Shown here: positions 1-13,188 of the stretch, piece by piece
Layout: each line of letters begins with the position of its first letter
How positions within the stretch are numbered: position 1 is the stretch's first letter
DNA from: Azadirachta indica
Lineage: Eukaryota > Streptophyta > Magnoliopsida > Sapindales > Meliaceae
Assembly: GCA_022749755.1 (NCBI GenBank)
Contig: CM040448.1
Span: 12,584,481 to 12,648,480 of the forward strand
Direction of reading: 5' to 3'
Length of the DNA stretch: 64,000 bases
Program-made: the position numbers and the translations under genes
The notes under the pieces: model-generated
Database searches by the model: none
What the model saw: only the letters and a program-made list of their open reading frames with translations
Told to the model about the DNA's origin: nothing

Positions 1-41
1 TTGTTAAAAAAAGTAGTTGGTGAAGAAATTATTTGAAAGAC

Positions 42-75
<34 letters not shown>

Positions 76-785
76 GTTAAGAAGTAAGCAAGTTGTTTTT
101 GAGGACTGTTATGAGTTTGTGAATTGTGATGTATTAGACTAGGTAGCTACAAAATTTGACCATGAAAGTTGAGTTGGAACAGATTACAGAACTTCTTTTG
201 GTTGTCCGCCGCTGAAATAGAAGGTGCTACAACCTAAGACAAGGTTCTCTGGAGGGATCACATTTAAGTGTTAATCTTGTGTTAGAAAAACAACCTAAGC
301 TTAGTTGTACATCAACACAGCGGACAATTTTAGGGTGGCAATAATGTCTTTATACGAATTTGTATTTATGTATATAAACTAAAATACCTAGTCCGAAGAC
401 AGCTCTGATGGGTCCTAATTTCTCACTGGGCTTTTGGTTTCTGGCTACTGGGTCCATATAGCGTCCAAGAACAGATTTTGTCTTTGCTGTTGTTTTTCTA
501 GGACATATTAGATCGTGCTATTCGGCCCTCACGCAAAACGTTTCTATAAATTTGTAATATCCAACAGTGAAAGCCATATCTAGTCGGGTTTCAACTCACT
601 GCTGGAAATCGAAAATTAATCAGCAAAAATTAAGAAAATGCACGTATGGAAATATTAGTCGTTGAATTTCGAATCTTAGTTCACAGAGTTGATTTTTTGA
701 TGGCCGGTACAAAAAAACAATTAGTGTCGTTCCAAAAAGCGTATTGAGTTAAGAAGCTAAATTTCAAACCCAAGGCCGTCCAAAA
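1..785. other. Intergenic DNA upstream of the MATE gene
   Basis: No open reading frame or RNA gene that I can support. It begins with a (TA)n run at 45-72 and continues as ordinary mixed-composition DNA. It could hold distal promoter elements of the MATE gene or the end of a neighbouring gene outside the window, but nothing recognisable is seen. Confidence 0.6.
45..72. repeat. (TA)n microsatellite
   Basis: Uninterrupted TA dinucleotide run of about 14 units near the left edge of the window. Confidence 0.9.
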
Positions 786-854
786 ACCCCCTATAAAACC
801 CCTTCACAGCTCGTCTAAAAACTCCCCCCCCCCCCCTCAACCCCCCCAAACTCA

Positions 855-910
<56 letters not shown>

Positions 911-974
911 CTCTGAAAGCAATTTTGCTTTCTCTATAAAGCATCGCATTTTCCCACCCCCATAACGAAGGAAA
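786..974 (+). promoter_or_regulatory. Core promoter and 5'UTR of the MATE gene
   Basis: A TATAAAA box lies at 792-798. It is followed by a 13-base C run (824-836) and an uninterrupted (CT)25 run (857-907), ending 67 bases before the ATG. CT-rich 5'UTRs are common in plants. The start site is inferred to lie around 820-830, which would put the CT repeat inside the leader. A second TATA-like string (CTATAAAG, about 934) lies too close to the ATG to be the likely core element. Confidence 0.6.
857..907. repeat. (CT)25 microsatellite in the MATE leader
   Basis: Perfect CT run in the presumed 5'UTR of the transporter gene. Its position makes length variation potentially relevant to expression, but that is inference. 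Confidence 0.9.
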
Positions 975-2648
975 ATGTGTCAGCTTCCTTCTTCTCCTCT
1001 CTCCCCTAAATGCAATTCAAACCATCCTAGTTGCCTTCATTCTGGTGAGCCCAACATGCATACCCCATTTATTGCCAAAAGCCCGACAGCAGATAAGCAA
1101 GCAAACCAGAAGCTGCTGCCGCTGCATGATCATGATCATGATCATCATCAAACCCAGAAAGCAACAACTAAGCCTCATGTTTCTCTTGCTATCAAAGAAG
1201 CCATTTCCATAGCTCAAATTGCTCTCCCCATGATTTTTACGGGCCTCTTGCTCTACTCTCGTTCAATGATCTCCATGCTTTTTCTTGGCCGCCTCGGCGA
1301 GCTTTCCTTAGCTGGCGGTTCACTTGCTCTTGGCTTTGCCAACATCACCGGCTACTCTATTCTCTCTGGACTCGCGATGGGAATGGAACCCATTTGTGGT
1401 CAAGCTTTTGGTGCCAAAAAACACCAACTTCTTGGCCTCGCCCTGCAGAGAACAATCCTTCTCCTCATATTAACTTCGCTTCCCATAACTCTTCTGTGGC
1501 TAAACATGAAGAGAATTCTACTCTTTTGTGGTCAAGATGTAGCTATAGCCACAGAAGCACAATCATACCTCCTTTATTCTCTCCCTGACCTCTTAGCTCA
1601 ATCTCTTTTACATCCTTTAAGAATCTATCTTAGAACTCAATCCATAACCTTGCCTCTAACCTTTTGCGCTACACTATCAATTCTTTTACACATCCCCATA
1701 AATTACTTTCTCGTTACATACCTTAATTTAGGCATCAAAGGTGTTGCTCTAAGTGGGGTTTGGACTAACTTTAATGTTGTGGTTTCCTTAATCGTTTACA
1801 TCCTTATCTCTGGCGTTCATAAAAAAACCTGGGGAGGGTTTTCCATGGAGTGCTTCAGAGAATGGAAATCTCTCTTGAATTTGGCTATTCCAAGCTGCAT
1901 TTCGGTCTGCCTTGAATGGTGGTGGTACGAGATCATGATTTTACTGTGCGGTTTATTGTTAAATCCGAGAGCAACCGTTGCTTCAATGGGCATTTTGATA
2001 CAAACCACATCATTAATTTACATATTTCCATCATCCCTAAGCTTCAGTGTATCAACAAGGGTTGGAAATGAACTAGGTGCCAACCAGCCCAAAAAGGCCA
2101 AACTAGCAGCCGTCGTCGGCCTTTCTTGCAGCTTCTTGCTCGGCTTTTCAGCCTTAGTTTTCGCCGTAAGTGTTAGAAAGATATGGGCTAGCATGTTTAC
2201 CCAAGACAAAGAGATTATAGCTCTAACATCCGTAGTTTTGCCAATAACTGGGCTTTGTGAGATTGGAAACTGCCCACAAACAACAGGTTGTGGAGTGCTA
2301 AGAGGAACGGCGAGGCCAAAAGTTGGAGCAAACATCAACTTAGGATGTTTCTACCTTGTTGGATTTCCAGTTGCAGTATGGTTAGCATTTTATGCAGGGT
2401 TTGATTTTGAAGGGCTATGGCTAGGACTGTTGGTGGCACAGGGGTCTTGTGTTGTGACCATGTTGCTGGTTTTGGCTCGAACCGATTGGGATTTTGAGGC
2501 ACAAAAAGCCAAAGAGCTGACCGGAGATGCGGTTGTTGATGACAGCAAAGATGTTGAGCAACAGAAGCCACCCAAACCTGAAATCAAGGAAGATTCTTTA
2601 TATTTATTAGATGATTTAGATAAATCTAATCATTATTGTCCTGTCTAA
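975..2648 (+). CDS. MATE efflux transporter, DTX48-51 type (DTX50-like)
   Basis: Single-exon gene for a 557-residue multidrug and toxic compound extrusion (MATE) carrier, a proton- or sodium-coupled antiporter with about twelve membrane helices. Helices begin near residue 75, after a hydrophilic N-terminal tail with a His/Asp-rich stretch (HDHDHDHH, about residues 52-59). Plant MATE signatures are present: GMEPICGQAFGAKKHQ (about 136-151), NELGANQPKKA in the middle, and CEIGNCPQTTGCGVLRGTARP (about 427-447). The ATG at 975 is the first in frame and follows GAAA. Lack of introns is typical of the DTX48-51 branch. Arabidopsis DTX50, reported as an abscisic acid exporter, sits next to BAG1, as this gene does here, so DTX50 is the best guess. 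The substrate cannot be read from sequence. The C-terminal tail (after about 515) is acidic and soluble. Confidence 0.93.
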   Translation: MCQLPSSPLSPKCNSNHPSCLHSGEPNMHTPFIAKSPTADKQANQKLLPLHDHDHDHHQTQKATTKPHVSLAIKEAISIAQIALPMIFTGLLLYSRSMISMLFLGRLGELSLAGGSLALGFANITGYSILSGLAMGMEPICGQAFGAKKHQLLGLALQRTILLLILTSLPITLLWLNMKRILLFCGQDVAIATEAQSYLLYSLPDLLAQSLLHPLRIYLRTQSITLPLTFCATLSILLHIPINYFLVTYLNLGIKGVALSGVWTNFNVVVSLIVYILISGVHKKTWGGFSMECFREWKSLLNLAIPSCISVCLEWWWYEIMILLCGLLLNPRATVASMGILIQTTSLIYIFPSSLSFSVSTRVGNELGANQPKKAKLAAVVGLSCSFLLGFSALVFAVSVRKIWASMFTQDKEIIALTSVVLPITGLCEIGNCPQTTGCGVLRGTARPKVGANINLGCFYLVGFPVAVWLAFYAGFDFEGLWLGLLVAQGSCVVTMLLVLARTDWDFEAQKAKELTGDAVVDDSKDVEQQKPPKPEIKEDSLYLLDDLDKSNHYCPV

Positions 2649-3366
2649 TTATTTTTTCTTTTTCTTTTTCCTGTATAGAGATAAAAACAGGTACGTTTTT
2701 TTTTTTTTCATTCGCCTCTAATTCCTTTAAGACTGATGGGAATTGGGAACCATTTCTCTGTGTAATACTGCCGCTTAATATCCTTGTTAAGATTTATTAT
2801 ATACAACCGCAATTGAAACAGAAAACTAGTCTGGTCGTTTTTTCTTGACCAATTAATTAAGGGAAAGTGAAATCATGTGAGTGAAGCTTAAGTTTCAAAC
2901 CAAATCATCAGAATTCCCTATAGAAACTTCAACTCCACTCAATTAACCCCATGAGCTCCAGTTGGGAAATACAATGATAACGGTCAGATAATTTAATTAG
3001 CAGCGGCCAGCCAATCCAACAATTATAAATCAATTATAAATAGATAAAAATATTTATTTTGATGAAAATTGAAGCATCTGCTTACCTTACATGCAGTTCT
3101 CTCTCTATGAACATCACATTCATCAGTTACATAAAAGAGTTTAAAAAGCAAATTAGCTCATTTCTAACATTTCTGTTCATTTTCTTTCATTTTCTTTCTT
3201 TTTTTTTTTTTTTAATACAACATTTCTGTTCTTCAACCACTGCAATTTGACAAATAAATCACTCTTTATCCACTGATAAAATTTACCTTCACATAATTCG
3301 ATTCTTTGCAAAAATTGAATAAATTGATCTAAATTTTCGTATTTTTGAATATCATATAGAAAAGCA

Positions 3367-3413
3367 AATAATAATAATAATAATAATAATATATATTATT
3401 ATTATTATTATTA
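3367..3413. repeat. (AAT)n/(ATT)n inverted microsatellite
   Basis: About eight AAT units are followed after a short AT spacer by about seven ATT units, making a near-perfect palindrome of about 21-base arms that could fold as a hairpin or cruciform. Confidence 0.8.
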
Positions 3414-6400
3414 TATTGGAGGTATATTTCGTAGGAAAGAGTATTCAATCTCTAAAATAGTATCATTATGATTAAAAAATTATTTTAAAAATTAAAGTCT
3501 CATCTCATGATAATATTTCTTTCTATTATTATATTTATTATTTAAAAATATTTTTATTCACTCGAATATCTGATGATAAGTTGAAAGATACCACATTGGT
3601 GCTTCTCTAGCATTTTTAAATAAAAAAATAGTTCAAACAATAGATTGAAGAAGGAAATTTCAATTTGAATTTATATAATATTAAAAAAAAAAAAGGTTCT
3701 CAGTACATTTTCATACTTTAAAAATATATAATTTACATATGAATGTGGTTAAGATAATGCGGTGGAGTTGGACCAATAACGATAATGAAAATCCACGTAA
3801 CACTTTAGACAACTTTAATTTCTTTTGAATATTGCTGTCACGTCAAAAATTAAACGTATTGAATGCTCTCATTTATTTACATACACACATATATATAAAA
3901 TCTAGCTACCACCAAAAACTTAAGTAATAATAATAATGCAATTAAATTCTGATTTATTTCAAACTTAATCAATTAATATTAAAATTTAATTCATTGATTT
4001 CTGCCGATTAAAGTTGACCCAATGTGTTATACAGCAAACAATCTTTCTTTTCTGATTCAAAAATTAATGTACGAGGAAATCCCAAATAAAATATAATTAA
4101 TTACATAAAGGTCAAATTAAAGTTAAGAACAAGATTGCAGAATTAAGGATTCATTAATTCACTAATTGTTTAAATTTTAATTAATTAATTAATTTCCCTA
4201 CTCAAAGTGAGTGCCGAACTATGGCCTAAACAAAAGGATATTGTCTTGACGAACCTCAAAAATTGTGATCTAATAATTAATTAATTAAACAATATTTCAT
4301 TTATAAAATGACCAAAATTTGGCACGAAGCTAAAACCCAAATCCCCCTCCCCCAATGAGATAAAGAGATAATATTCAAAATACTAGAGAGAAAATTTTGT
4401 TGTTTAGTGATCTAAGCTTATTAATTGATAATACTAGTATTAATCTTATAATTTTAGGGGTTTATGTCGGTTGTTTAGTCCTTAATCTAAATGACCGACG
4501 TACGGCCGGCTGCCCAAATGACCTGGTCGGCTGGTCTTTATCACCCTTTTCTCTTCTCATACTAATTATATTGTTAACTCTTTTAACCTTGTGTTCTTAT
4601 TAATTAATTTATTTCTAATTAAAATTTGAATAACAAAATTGTGTGATTTAAGCCTTAAAACGAGAATCAATGTGGCTTTCCGATTTATAACCGATGGAAC
4701 ATATGCAGATGCATTTTGTCACCACAAAAAAAAAAAAATAATAATAAAATAAATTAAATTTAAAATAATGAAAGTTGCTTTCACAACTTGCAAAATCCTT
4801 TAATGGAGTCACTTAAAACTTTGTAATGGAGAGTCATACTCAAGTCTCCTCTTGGAATATCAGAATCAATTCGGTTCTAAATTCTTTGGAAATTTTATGC
4901 ATTTATACCTTATTTTTTTCATTAATATGAGTTGACTTACGTTGAATTTCTGTACATTTTTAGTCAACTCTAATTCATCTTAACATAAAAGCAACCAAAA
5001 TTTTTTTCTTAAAACTGTTGTCACTAATCAAGTGATGGTAAGTTTTTTTGATTTTATGCAGCATCGTATTTATACACATGATTAAATTAAATATATTTGT
5101 CATTTTTATACCTATATAACATATTAATTAAGAAATTAATTTATAGTTAAATTTTACTAACTTTTAAAGATAAATTAAATTAAAATGAATGTATATGTAT
5201 AATATAGTGTGATGTCATTACCTAAAATTAAGTTCGCTTATTATAATAAATAAATAAATAATAAAATTTCATAAATTGTGCGTGTCCTTTTGTGAATTTA
5301 AAAGGCTGAGGACCGATATAGTGGTTGTAGGAGTATAGTGAAAGCTGCCTCCTTTAACTTTTGGAAAAAAGAAATGATAAAGGTAAAAATAAAAATAAAA
5401 ATCTTCTTGACTTGGATAGTGGGAATATTACTAATTTTAATAATAATAATAAAAAATTGACCAAAATAATGACCCATGACGTGCAGTTTTCACACCATTA
5501 TCGAATTTTATATGCGAAGTGGTAACTAGTGTGAAATAGTTCTTTATTTTTTTTTCCAAAAAAAAAAGAGAAAACATATCTTTAAATCCATGGAAATTTG
5601 GTCGGAAAACATGGAAACAGAAAATCATCTCACTACTTTATTTTTTTCAAAAAAAAAATGCATAGATTTATTATATATTTGAGAAATTATGGTTTGATAT
5701 CCCAATACATAAATCCAATATGTTAAATAAATAAAATAATAATTAAAATTTGAATGTATAAATGTACGTTGGAACTATTTATAAATTTGAGTGTACCTAA
5801 TCAATAAATGAATTGTGAGATCCGAAGTAGATTGATTTTGAGTCTTTCAAAGATATATAAAATTTTAGAGTTTTCAGAGTGTAAAAAAAATGATAAAATC
5901 AAAACTTAATTAAGGTAATTGAAAATTTATCAAGTGGGTGTATAATTAATAACCATTATTATCAACTAATAAAAATTTTAAAAATTCGATAAAATTTTTC
6001 GTTAATTAGTAATATTAAACTAATAGACTTGCCTATAGTTAACGCTAATGACAAGGACACAAGTGCTAATACTGTCTAGTTGACCGTAGTTTTCTTCTTT
6101 TTTTTTTTTAAAAAAAAAATATATATTGACCACAATCATAGACTTGAAAATTTAGAAAATTAAAAAAGCAAATAAATTTTTAAAAATAAAAAATGGACCC
6201 ACATAACGAAGAAGAGAAGATTCTGACCAAAATTTTTTTGTGTAGGCACTCGCTGGCGCTCATACATCAAGATGGTTGACCTTAATTTTTTTATTGCAAA
6301 ATTTTATCTACGCCATCTGATCCTTGTCTGCACCGGCGATTGTAGATTAATTAGTAAAGTATATAGTATAAATAATTGAGAGAGGAAAAGAAAAAAAAAT

Positions 6401-7666
6401 TTAAAAATTTAAAAATCAAATTTGGGTATTGTAATGTAAGGATTAAATAGTATTAATTAAGACTAGTGAAGAGTCATTTTTGTTGCATATATTTAATTGA
6501 TATATTATTAAAACCTATGAAATAAACAAGCATATCTCTTATCGAAACAACGTATATTATATTTTAGCTCAGTTTTATTTGATTTAATTTTGGAATCGAC
6601 ATTTTAATTATATTTGCGAAAAAAAAAGGAAGATTCATAGATCCTCCTTTTTGCACATGCCACCATAGAGTTCAATTATAGGGTAATTAAAAATAATTAA
6701 TTGGGTAATCATTTTAGTAATGTATAATTAGATAAAAATTAAAAATTATGAATTAGGTATCAATTATTTCAATTACTAAAATTTTCAAGATAGTATAAAA
6801 GATATGGAGTTTGAACTATTACATCAAGATTGAAAAAATAATAATTTAAATTTTATAATATTAAAAAAATAAAAATTGAAAAGTAATGCATATACATATA
6901 GCTAGAAAGATAATTTTTTTTTTAAAAAAATTTGTAAATATGAATTAATTACAACATAATATCTTAGAAACTTAATTTTCACATTTTCTCAAGTAAAATT
7001 TTAAATTTTTATTAAGAAAATAGAATAAAATAATTGAGAAATTTATACAATAAATTTGTATAATGTGTCCATATATATTAGTTTATTGAGATAACCCTTT
7101 TGAAGCATTGAAGAGATCAATATTTTTATTATTATTATTTTTTTTTTTTGTAAACAAAAACTCAAAATGTCAGTTGTTATGGATTGAATTATACTCATTC
7201 TACTAATTATTTTTCTTAGGAAATCTAACCCTAGCTATAACTCTCGTTCCCTAGCTCTTTAGAGGGGCGAAGCATCAAAAGTAAGAAAAATAAAATAAAA
7301 TGTCACTATAAGTCTTAACACCCATAATTAAGATTTGTTCAAAAATAATTATGAAGAGGAAGGGTGAGTGAGTTGTGTCGTAGGCTTATAGGCCAAATAT
7401 GTCTCTTCTCTCGTATGGATACATGCTTTCATGAAATCATACTAATAAATTATTTTTCTTTGACTTTACTCATTCAAGGATGAGATTCACTTGTGATTCG
7501 TTTTGAACATGGCTTAGACTCATCAACTCAACCCTGTCCATTCACCACACTTTATTTTCATTAAAGTGTCCACTAACTAGGGATTTGTTTGGATGTATGT
7601 ATGAAAATTTGTATCAAAGACAGAGACTATAACCTTATAATATAAACGCACCATTACTAGAATTTT

Positions 7667-7703
<37 letters not shown>

Positions 7704-8805
7704 TGTGAATTGGGAAGAGACAATATAAGACCTTATATAATAAGGAATACATATATATATATATATATATATGTGCAATATTAATTAGAACAGAAAACGA
7801 GGGAGATTATACATGGCTCTACAAAGTTGCGAAAGTGAATGATCATCCATCGATCAACAATTAATTTCTTAGAATTCAAGAGTAATAATTGCTAGGCATT
7901 GCATTTGCATACAAATATATATATATATATATATTGATTGATTTATTGACTGATTGTCTCCATTGAATAGCTAATTATATGTATAAGAAATTAAGTTTAT
8001 ACATATATATACTGCAATTTGTTCCAGAAACTAGAATCTAAATAATTAATCCATAAGCAGAATGCCTTCGAGCTTGATCTGCGGAGCCTTTTATGCAACC
8101 AGCGCCAGCGGTGTGAGATCTATCTAAAATACATCATTATACACACACACACACATACATATATGAATGTATATGTATAACTATTTAGAGAAAACTTTGA
8201 TTCTTAATTGTACAACTAATTTATTAATTTATTGATTATTTGAAAAACTACGGATGCCACCCAAGCATCCTTTCCTACTATATAAATGAGCAGAGCAGCC
8301 CCGAAGCCGCCACAGGATTTTAATATATATTAAGGGTATCGTATTAACATGTATATGCGTAAGAAAATTTTTTATTTTTTATTTTTAAAAAAGTGTGTAT
8401 ATATTTATGTATACAAATTTGTACAACACCTGCCGAAATGTCGTTTCGGCGGAAAGTCTTAATTGAAAATAAATAAATAAATAATAGAAATAATGTAAAG
8501 TACAGGTGTGTTTACATGAGACGTGACGCCATCACTCACATGCACGCTCGATTCTCAAATGATGTGTAGTGATTGATTTGCCCTTGGAAGACATTTAGCG
8601 TGCGTTTTGCAAATAGAAATTAATTCATTAATTAATTGATTAATTAAAAAAAAAAAAGAACATAAAAGGAAGTCAACCTTAAATTCATGAGATCGAATAT
8701 AAACATTAATGCATGGACAAACTCAACAGACAACACATGAGACCATTATCATTTATTTTGAGCAACAACCCGCATGCAGCATGTGTAATTAATTCTTATA
8801 TTACA

Positions 8806-8836
<31 letters not shown>

Positions 8837-9675
8837 GATATCCAATTAATTAGCGTGCAAGCTTGGCTTCTTAATTACTTCCTAGGCAATCGCTCTGTTA
8901 TTTAGATACTATATGCACATATTATATAAAGACAATATATAACACGCCTTTAATTTTGAATGTAGATATTAATTCCAACGTATTTAAATTAAAATATATA
9001 CATATATATAAATTATGTATATACACATATATGATGCAGACAATCCGTTCTAATTCGTTCATATCAATACATTTATATCTAATGCAGCATCGATTTGAAA
9101 CCGTTTACTGAGAATGTCAACTCTCTTAAAATATACAAGATCATTAAATATGAGTACTGTATGCATATACAAATTAAAGATGGAGAAAAACTTATCTAAT
9201 TTAGAATGACGACGGAGATTGATGAATAAGCATAGATTTTGACAGCCTCTATATGCAGCCGGAATTGGTAACGTCACTTAGCATTCTCCATTCCTCACTT
9301 CACAATTATAATTAGTATTTTGGGTAGCAAGGATCATGCATTCATATCAAGGTATTACTAAATGGGAATGATATAAAGTTATTTAGAGAGAATTGAAGTT
9401 AGTCCGAGACTCAGACCAAAATCAGATGCAAAACAGATGAAGAGAAATATTGTGAATTAAGATCTAAGAAACTAAGGAACAACACACTTTTACAGGGATT
9501 TACATGCAGATTCAAGTAGGCATATAATTAGGATTTACATTGGAAGGTCACATTATAATTACCTCGATCAAACGGAAGAGGCATTGGACTAAAGGACATA
9601 ATTAATTTTAGGGCACTTAGACTTTTAATTTAATTGAAAAGACACAAATATTGAACTTGCATGTTTTAGAAAGAG

Positions 9676-9689
9676 TAAAAGAATGCATT

Positions 9690-9732
<43 letters not shown>

Positions 9733-9768
9733 ATGCATTAGACTATATATATATATATATATATATAT
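9676..9768. repeat. Tandem duplication of a 50-bp unit
   Basis: The unit TAAAAGAATGCATTAGAC followed by a TA run occurs at 9676 and again at 9726, exactly 50 bases apart. The TA tracts differ slightly in length. This fits slippage or unequal exchange within the TA run. Confidence 0.85.
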
Positions 9769-12125
9769 GAAAAGAAATGCAATATTTGAAAGCATCATAA
9801 CTAAAGTCAGAAGAATACTCATTAATTTGACATATAAATCACTTTTTTTTTAATTAACCAGGTTGGCAAAAATAAATCCCAATTGTTAATTAAATGTTAA
9901 GGGTTCTATCAATAATTCTAAGTCAATTAAATCCAACATATGAAGCCAAATATTGAGATCATCTACCTTGGAGTTATTTGGGAGTACAGCACACACTAAT
10001 GTTATAGCTTTATTAAATTATAATTAACACAAAAACAAACAAACTTTTAGGTCTATGCCTTTTGAATTTCTGGCTGATTCTAGATATGTAATTTTGAAAA
10101 TTGACTTGCTAGATATTAGGTGCAATTTTTTTTTTTCTTTTTTTACATCTTTGCTAATTGGCCTCTCAATGGCATACATGCCCGTGAAAAGGATGCAATA
10201 AACCTTAGGAAGTGGTTTTAACGAACAAAATTAAAAAATGAAATCGTTTTCTACAAAAGCATTTTGACACTTTTTGAGAAACAATCAAAAGTGTGTTAGG
10301 TATATATATATAAAAGAAAGTAATTTTGAGTGAATTTTGAATTTAGGGTGATTCCATTAAACTCATATATATATATATATATATATATATAGATGCCTAC
10401 AATATTGTAACATTCAATGTATTTCGCAATACATTTGCATGTGTGGTTATTAACTACACACACGGGGAACTTTTTCCTTAGTGAAAGTCGCAATCTATCA
10501 ACTAGACTCTCACATGTTCCTAGCAAAACCATCACATGCCTATGTAACATGGCTTTGGACCAATTCCACCATTGTCATTTTCATCCTTTCTGTCTAACTT
10601 AGCCGTAGAATATGCAGTAAAATCGGTTCGTCCATTAAACTACGGTGATCCAATATTGTTAGAATTTATTGTTCCAAATCATCCTAGCTATATAGTATGT
10701 TTCATCGATCAAATAATAGACAACCGTGATGTATGGGGTGTACCAAAAGCAAAGTCAATTCCGGTGCATGTTTATTAGCAACTTTATTTTTTTTTTTTCA
10801 ACCCTATTATTTATTAGCATTATGTATAGTTATCCACGTATGCAAAAAATCTTTCACCAATCAAATTCATAGGGTAGGAATTTTATACTTGTAGAAGTTT
10901 ATCAACATCTCAGAAGATGACGCCGGAACGCACTTGAATTTTAGTTGTTCGATAATATATAGCAAGCAAACAACTGAAGAAATTGTCAAATGAAGCCAAA
11001 GTGGGAACAAGTCAATGTCAAAAGAGTTGGCCACTCACCAGCGGGCCGATTGCGAGAGAAAGCAGTATTAGTGGCATCCTATGTAGGGAACAAATTAAGA
11101 CGGCGCACGGCTACCGCAGCACAACACAATACTAATCGGTCCAAATCCAGTAGGCTTAATTTGATACATCGAGCTGCTGGTTTGTGATGAATTCAAAATG
11201 AATCTGAAGTAGCGTAGGCTAAGAAGAATCAGCTGCCCCCACTCCACTTAACCCTAGAAAATTTCAAAAGAGACTAAAAGTACGTAGCGTAGAGAGTTTT
11301 TCTTATTATTATTATTATGGCTTGAATGGGCGCAATTGCGTGTCAAGTTTGGGACTCTTGGTGACTCTGAAAAGGCAAACTAAGGGCATGATCAATATGA
11401 ATCTTGCTTGATATATCAATCTCATGGGAAGATAGAGATCATGCCTAATTTATCAGAATCTTTTTATTCATGCTCTGCTTAGGCAAACTTCAGGTTCTCT
11501 TTATCTTCTTACTTGGAAGGAACAGATTCTTGATCTTTAAACCTATCCAGGCATGCAATCATTCATTCAATTAAACTGTTGTATATATCCTGGGAGACCA
11601 TTTTTTTTTTAATTTTTTCTTTCGTACTTTTATTTTGCGAGGGTTCTAAATTAATCTTGAATGTTAAACATTAATGCATATTACATTATGGCACTAATAA
11701 TAATTATTCAGGTACTTTGTATGAAATTATGGAATCTAAATATGGATCATCAAAATTCAAAATTTTATTATATATGATAAACATGTTTAATTAAAATATT
11801 TTATAACGTAATAAGATTTAAATTAGCATTGTGAGAATAAAGTCATCATCGGATATTTGAAATAAAATTGAATATTAAAAGAATCTTCTAATTATAAACA
11901 CACACACACACACATATAATATATATAAATATAAATCAAACTGTGTCACATAATTAAATAAAAGATGAAAAATATTCAATGCATTTTCATATTTCATAAA
12001 CCTACACCTAAAAGTTGCTTTTAGGTCAGAAATCAATTTGAAAAATATGCAACAAGAATCAATAGATATATAAAAGAAGAGAAAAAGGTTAAACGAAAAG
12101 AAGGTCTAAAAATAAAAATATAAAA

Positions 12126-12310
12126 CACGTGCGCACTTGATATACGTCGGTATTGAATAATGAATAGACACGTGGCCAGCTCAAGAGCGTGGAAGGACGT
12201 GCGTGTGGGGTAATGCATGAATTTAGAGCGTAAAACGACATCCACAAGGCCACCGACGCACTTTCAGTCTATGTCACAACGTTTGACTTCACGCCCCGAC
12301 GTCGGCTCTG
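12126..12310. promoter_or_regulatory. GC-rich island with paired G-boxes
   Basis: Two CACGTG hexamers (12126-12131 and 12169-12174), the second in the ABRE-like context ACACGTGGCC, head a 180-base block that is clearly GC-richer than its surroundings and contains several further ACGT cores (for example GACGTCGG near 12299). Such clusters bind bZIP or bHLH factors. No gene starts nearby, so a distal element or the promoter of an unrecognised transcript are both possible. Confidence 0.35.
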
Positions 12311-12892
12311 CTACATTACGAATGGAGCCCTAGGCCGAGCTAGTGTGGGGTACGTTGAACATGTGATCAAATATTAGTGTTAAAAGCAAAAAGGAATTTA
12401 ATTAAAATATAAGCACTGATTGATAACTAATCTTTTTTATAATGTGAAAAATATCAGAAGAAGATAATAATGTGCGAGTGCTATCCTTAAATTTTCCACG
12501 AGTTTGTCAAGAAAATAGCCAATAGTTTTCTCATATTTTATTTTATTATTTTTAAATGTATGATCACTGGCTAGTCACTTAAATGATTAGTAAATTAACA
12601 TGAAACCCACATAAAATTATGGATGAACAGCATAGGAAAAAACTAATTATTAACATAATGATCTGTTCACACACATATACATATATAATCAGGAATTAAT
12701 ATTGAATTAGTTACAAGAGTGTTATCTTATCGTATCAAATTTGAAAGCAAGAGATAAATGCGAATCAATTGTTGAGCTGCTGCATATATATGCTCGGACA
12801 GAAACACTATGGATTCGCACTGATCGAAAAGGATAAAAGCAACGATAATAATAATAATAAATGTAGCGAAAAAAGAAGAGAGATTTGGGGTG

Positions 12893-12926
<34 letters not shown>

Positions 12927-13041
12927 GTCGTTTTCAGAGATGGAGAGTGGAATTGGCATTGGAATTGGAATTGTAGGAATTGGATAGAGTGCAGCCAAAA
13001 AGGAAAATGGAGGGTGTACAGGAGGGAATATTACGGGAATA

Positions 13042-13188
13042 ATGGCAACAGCAGAGGTCGTGGCTTCCTCCAACGGAGACATGACGGCAGTTCCGCACTC
13101 ACTCAATCTCGTGTGGATCCGCATCAGCAACAGCGACAGAAACAGTAGCCATTCCGGAGGCTGGGCCTCAGACTCAGTCGTTGTGTAA
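13042..13188 (+). other. Possible short transcript or 48-codon ORF
   Basis: The interval about 12930-13200 has coding-like base composition within an AT desert. A short ATG-initiated frame (13042-13188, MATAEVVASSNGDMTAV at the start) and an overlapping frame on the opposite strand (12807-13199) both stay open. No domain is recognised and the two strands cannot be told apart by sequence alone. It is recorded as an unexplained island rather than a gene. Confidence 0.15.

Larger units (their letters stand above)
2649..10350. other. AT-rich gene desert, left part
   Basis: About 7.7 kb with no supportable coding region. Contents are poly(A)/poly(T) tracts, TA runs (around 7672-7700, 7751-7772, 7915-7934), an (ATT)n run (about 8807-8836), an AAT/ATT hairpin (3367-3413), a short CCGAAA/TTTCGG inverted repeat near 8432-8452 and a tandem duplication at 9676-9768. 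The few ORFs are short, AT-driven and match nothing I know. Old, degenerated transposon sequence is likely but no termini were identified. Confidence 0.6.

Noticed and set aside
1017..2587. Several minus-strand and alternate-frame ORFs over the MATE gene
   Set aside because: They are shadows of a strongly supported transporter frame and have no domains.
8432..8452. CCGAAA/TTTCGG hairpin resembling a terminator
   Set aside because: Too short and without a gene upstream; factor-independent terminators are not expected in plant nuclear DNA.
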